Below are positions 5,652 to 7,781 of a stretch of 7,781 nt of DNA, in pieces. The notes under the pieces are model-generated. The model saw only the letters and a list, made by a program, of their open reading frames with translations. It was not told the DNA's origin and made no database searches. The DNA lies in assembly GCA_025997595.1 (NCBI GenBank), contig BNUU01000054.1, positions 1 to 7,781 of the forward strand, read 5' to 3'. Every line of letters begins with the position of its first letter. Within the stretch, counting starts at the first letter, position 1. The stretch is from Spirochaetia bacterium (GTDB lineage: Bacteria; Spirochaetota; Spirochaetia; Treponematales; Breznakiellaceae). The position numbers and the translations under genes were made by a program.

Positions 5652-5672
5652 TTAGCCCGGGCGCCGCTAAAG
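5652..5672 (-). terminator. Weak stem-loop after the HIT gene
   Basis: TTTAGC and GCTAAA form a six-base stem around a GC-rich nine-base loop just past the HIT stop codon. On the minus strand it is followed by AGGAAAAATC rather than a U-run, so termination here would be weak. The larger hairpin at 5584-5619 is the better candidate. Confidence 0.25.
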
Positions 5673-5673
5673 G

Positions 5674-6087
5674 TTACAGGTACTTTTTGATTTCCGCTAT
5701 GATGCTTTCAAATTCGGCGTCGGGAACGGTACGCTGGGGCGCAAGGTTCATATCGAAAGGCCCGCCCCAGGATTTTCCGCCCCTGTATTTCGGCACAATA
5801 TGAAAATGAAAATGAGGATATGTGTCCCCATAGGCGCCGTAATTTATCTTGTCCGGTTTAAAGGCGCTGTTTAAAGCTTTGGCGGCCCGTCTAAGATCGG
5901 CGGAAAAGGCAGCCCATTCCTGATCCGGTAACTGAAAGGGCTCCCCATGATGGCCCTTGACAGCCAGTATGCATCTTCCCTTGTTACTTTGATCCTTGGT
6001 CAGATACAGCGTAGAAGCGCTTAGATCTGCGACTTTCTCCGCCCAATCAACGGTATCCTGACAATACCTGCATTCAGATGCATCCAT
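5674..6087 (-). CDS. HIT (histidine triad) family hydrolase
   Basis: This is a 137-residue cytoplasmic protein, usual for the family. The catalytic histidine triad is PHFHFHIVPKY with His92, His94 and His96. Cys6 and Cys9 in ECRYCQ, with His46 or His47 in KGHHGEP, resemble the zinc site of several bacterial HIT proteins. The family cleaves nucleoside phosphoramidates or dinucleoside polyphosphates, forming a nucleotidyl-His intermediate on the middle His; which substrate applies cannot be told from sequence. GGAGG lies six bases before the ATG. It is 41 bases downstream of, and co-oriented with, the ABC permease gene, so it may be read as the tail of that transport operon. A functional link is not evident, as HIT genes often sit in unrelated operons. 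Confidence 0.9.
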   Translation of the reverse strand: MDASECRYCQDTVDWAEKVADLSASTLYLTKDQSNKGRCILAVKGHHGEPFQLPDQEWAAFSADLRRAAKALNSAFKPDKINYGAYGDTYPHFHFHIVPKYRGGKSWGGPFDMNLAPQRTVPDAEFESIIAEIKKYL

Positions 6088-6128
6088 AAAAGTCCTCCAA
6101 AAAGGTTAACATCGGCAAACAGAGAAAG

Positions 6129-6974
6129 CTATCCTTTAATGGCCCCTTCGGTCAGGCCGGTAATAAAGAAACGGTTTAATATAAGATAAATGACCAGCAT
6201 CGGAATAATAGAGATACTGATACCGGCCATGGCAAGATCCCAGGAAGATGCGGCCTCCCCGCTTGACTTTAGGTTTATTACGCCGACTACCAAAGGCATC
6301 CGCGCAGGTTTTGATATGGTAAAAACATAGGGCAGAAGATAATCGCTCCACGCGTTACGGAAGGAAATAAGACCCACGGTGGCAATCAGCGGTTTTGCCA
6401 GGGGAAAAATGATGGAAATAAACGTATGGGCAAAACTGCACCCGTCGATCCGGGCTGCCTCGTCAAGTTCCCTGGGTATCTGATTCATAAAGCTGGTCGC
6501 AAGAAAAGCCTGGGTTACATTCATCCCGAACACATGGATAATGATAACCCCCCATAAGGTGCCGTTCAGCCTTAACAGTTTTGCCAGACTTAACTGGGGA
6601 TAAAGATTCAGCGTACCAATGGATATAAAGAGGGAAGCCATGACCATGGCATAAACTATTTTTGTAAATTTCGTTGTTCCCCGGGAAAACACATAGCCTT
6701 CCACGGTTGCGGTTACAATTGAACCCAGAACGATAAAAAAGGCCATATAAAGGCTGTTAAAAGTATACTGCGAAAAATTCGCCAGGCTCCATGCGCGGGC
6801 ATAGTTATTAAACTGCCATACCTTGGGCAGCAGCGTAACACCGCCGACCATGATCTCCTGATTTGTTTTAAAAGACGCCAATAAAATATAGACAATGGGA
6901 AACAGGGCAATAACTATCATCAGTATCAAAAAAGTGTAAATAAAAATATAGGATACACTAAAACGGTTCTTCAT
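6129..6974 (-). CDS. Carbohydrate ABC transporter permease, MalG type
   Basis: This is an inner-membrane permease of 281 residues, typical of the MalG/UgpE half of CUT1 sugar importers. Six hydrophobic segments are visible, near residues 9-32, 72-95, 105-125, 139-161, 183-206 and 246-270. The EAA loop that docks on the ATPase is well preserved at about 171-190 (DEAARIDGCS then PLAKP). The N-terminus is short and basic (MKNRF), as expected for an inner face. AAGGGG lies before the ATG. It follows the partner permease by only 12 bases in the same direction, as in most CUT1 operons, with its partner forming the heterodimeric channel. The binding protein and ATPase are not in the window, so the substrate is unknown; a disaccharide, glycerol phosphate or polyol are all possible. 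Confidence 0.93.
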   Translation of the reverse strand: MKNRFSVSYIFIYTFLILMIVIALFPIVYILLASFKTNQEIMVGGVTLLPKVWQFNNYARAWSLANFSQYTFNSLYMAFFIVLGSIVTATVEGYVFSRGTTKFTKIVYAMVMASLFISIGTLNLYPQLSLAKLLRLNGTLWGVIIIHVFGMNVTQAFLATSFMNQIPRELDEAARIDGCSFAHTFISIIFPLAKPLIATVGLISFRNAWSDYLLPYVFTISKPARMPLVVGVINLKSSGEAASSWDLAMAGISISIIPMLVIYLILNRFFITGLTEGAIKG

Positions 6975-6986
6975 TGTTTCATCCCC

Positions 6987-7781
6987 TTAATAGATATCCT
7001 TCATCTTCCGTGTACGGTTCAGATAAATGAGGGTGATAACTGCGAGAATAAGGGCTGTTATTATCGCAAGAGACGAACCGTATCCAAATTGGGTCCGGTT
7101 ACTTTGTACGCCGTATTGGAAGAAGAATTTAAAGATATAGGTCATTACCACTTCGGTCATTCCGCCGGGCTGCCCGTTGGTCATAACCAGAATAAGGTCC
7201 GCAATCTTCATGGTTCCCAGCATACTGAGCATAAAAACAATCTGAATTACCGGGGCCAGGAGCGGTATGGTAATAAAGAAAAACTGCTGGGGCCCGGTAG
7301 CTCCGTCAAGCATGGAACATTCATACAATTCCTTGGGAACATTTTGTAATCCCATTAAAAAATACATCATATTAAGCCCGAAGGTTGCCCACAAGGACAC
7401 GATCAGCACCACACTGAGGCCGGACCAGCGGCCTCCGAACCAGTTGATGTTTTGAGGAATAATATGAAAATAAACCAGCAGTGCGTTGACAATACCATTA
7501 TACGCGCTAAAAAGGATAACAAAAATAAGTCCCACCACCGCTATACTAAATACGGTGGGTAAAAAATAGACGACCCGCATTACGGAACTGCCCTTGACCC
7601 GGTTGTTTACAAAAAATGCCAAAACCAGGGCAAGGGGTATTTCAATGACAAGTTTCATGGCGGCGAGATAAAAGGTATTAACCAGGGCGATCCAGAAGTT
7701 GGTATCCCGGGTAAAGGCCCTGATAAAATTGTTAAATCCTACAAACAGGGGCCGTCCGTAGCCTGAGTATTCAAACCAGGC
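6987..7781 (-). CDS. Carbohydrate ABC transporter permease, MalF type (5' end outside the window)
   Basis: This is the partner permease of the MalF/UgpA type. The last 264 residues are present; the frame is still open at the right edge, and its visible beginning (GFNNFIRAF) lies inside the family's usual N-terminal region, so roughly the first transmembrane segment is missing. The methionine at 7658 is internal, not the start. Hydrophobic segments appear near visible residues 33-58, 69-93, 121-143, 166-190 and 234-254. The EAA loop at 151-172 reads ELYECSMLDGA with PLLAP, so the usual EAA is replaced by ECS. The NGQPGGMTE motif before the last segments is typical of CUT1 permeases. It is the upstream member of the permease pair; a solute-binding protein gene is expected just beyond the edge. 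Confidence 0.92.
   Translation of the reverse strand, partial: AWFEYSGYGRPLFVGFNNFIRAFTRDTNFWIALVNTFYLAAMKLVIEIPLALVLAFFVNNRVKGSSVMRVVYFLPTVFSIAVVGLIFVILFSAYNGIVNALLVYFHIIPQNINWFGGRWSGLSVVLIVSLWATFGLNMMYFLMGLQNVPKELYECSMLDGATGPQQFFFITIPLLAPVIQIVFMLSMLGTMKIADLILVMTNGQPGGMTEVVMTYIFKFFFQYGVQSNRTQFGYGSSLAIITALILAVITLIYLNRTRKMKDIY

Noticed and set aside
7656..7658. ATG as the start of the MalF-type permease
   Set aside because: The frame stays open and family-like for 41 codons upstream to the window edge, so this methionine is internal.
1..7781. CRISPR array, tRNA, rRNA or riboswitch
   Set aside because: I found no regularly spaced direct repeats of CRISPR type, no cloverleaf or rRNA-like sequence, and no leader long enough with a recognisable riboswitch core.

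Overview
The window looks like bacterial chromosome from a carbohydrate-fermenting organism. It has tightly packed genes, good Shine-Dalgarno sequences and sigma70-like promoter matches. My best guess is a spirochaete such as a gut-associated Treponema, based on gene content (split DhaK/DhaL, MalF/MalG-type permeases, an Rpn-family nuclease, intergenic palindromes). This is inference; nothing in the window is taxonomically diagnostic.

Layout. (1) Bases 1-83 are an exact inverted copy of an internal piece of dhaK (1234-1316), running off the left edge. They are followed by about 200 bases without an intact gene, containing a 37-bp-armed palindrome built from 9-base units (192-290). (2) Bases 297-3074, minus strand, hold a three-gene operon in the order zinc-dependent polyol dehydrogenase, dhaK, dhaL. 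It is read from a well-formed promoter at 3141-3169. (3) Divergent from it, 3253-4644 (plus strand) is an FAD-dependent oxidoreductase of the FAD_oxidored type. (4) Bases 4761-5585 (plus strand) encode an Rpn-family PD-(D/E)XK nuclease, closed by a strong hairpin. (5) Bases 5674-6087, minus strand, encode a HIT-family hydrolase. (6) Bases 6129 to the right edge, minus strand, hold two CUT1-type sugar ABC transporter permeases; the first is cut by the window edge.

How the genes may work together. The dehydrogenase most resembles erythritol/L-threitol dehydrogenases (EltD type) rather than sorbitol or generic alcohol dehydrogenases. Coupled to a DhaK/DhaL kinase, it suggests oxidation of a small polyol, probably a C4 tetritol, to a ketose such as erythrulose, then phosphorylation. 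The permeases at the right end could import a polyol or sugar, but they are separated from the catabolic genes by other genes. Their binding protein and ATPase are outside the window, so no substrate link is shown.

The most unusual signals are two. One is the inverted dhaK fragment, which could mark a broken duplicate, an invertible segment or an assembly error. The other is a perfect internal ribosome binding site plus an extended -10 promoter inside the Rpn gene. That is the arrangement expected if the 87-residue C-terminal part is made separately, as in Rpn systems with intragenic antitoxins.
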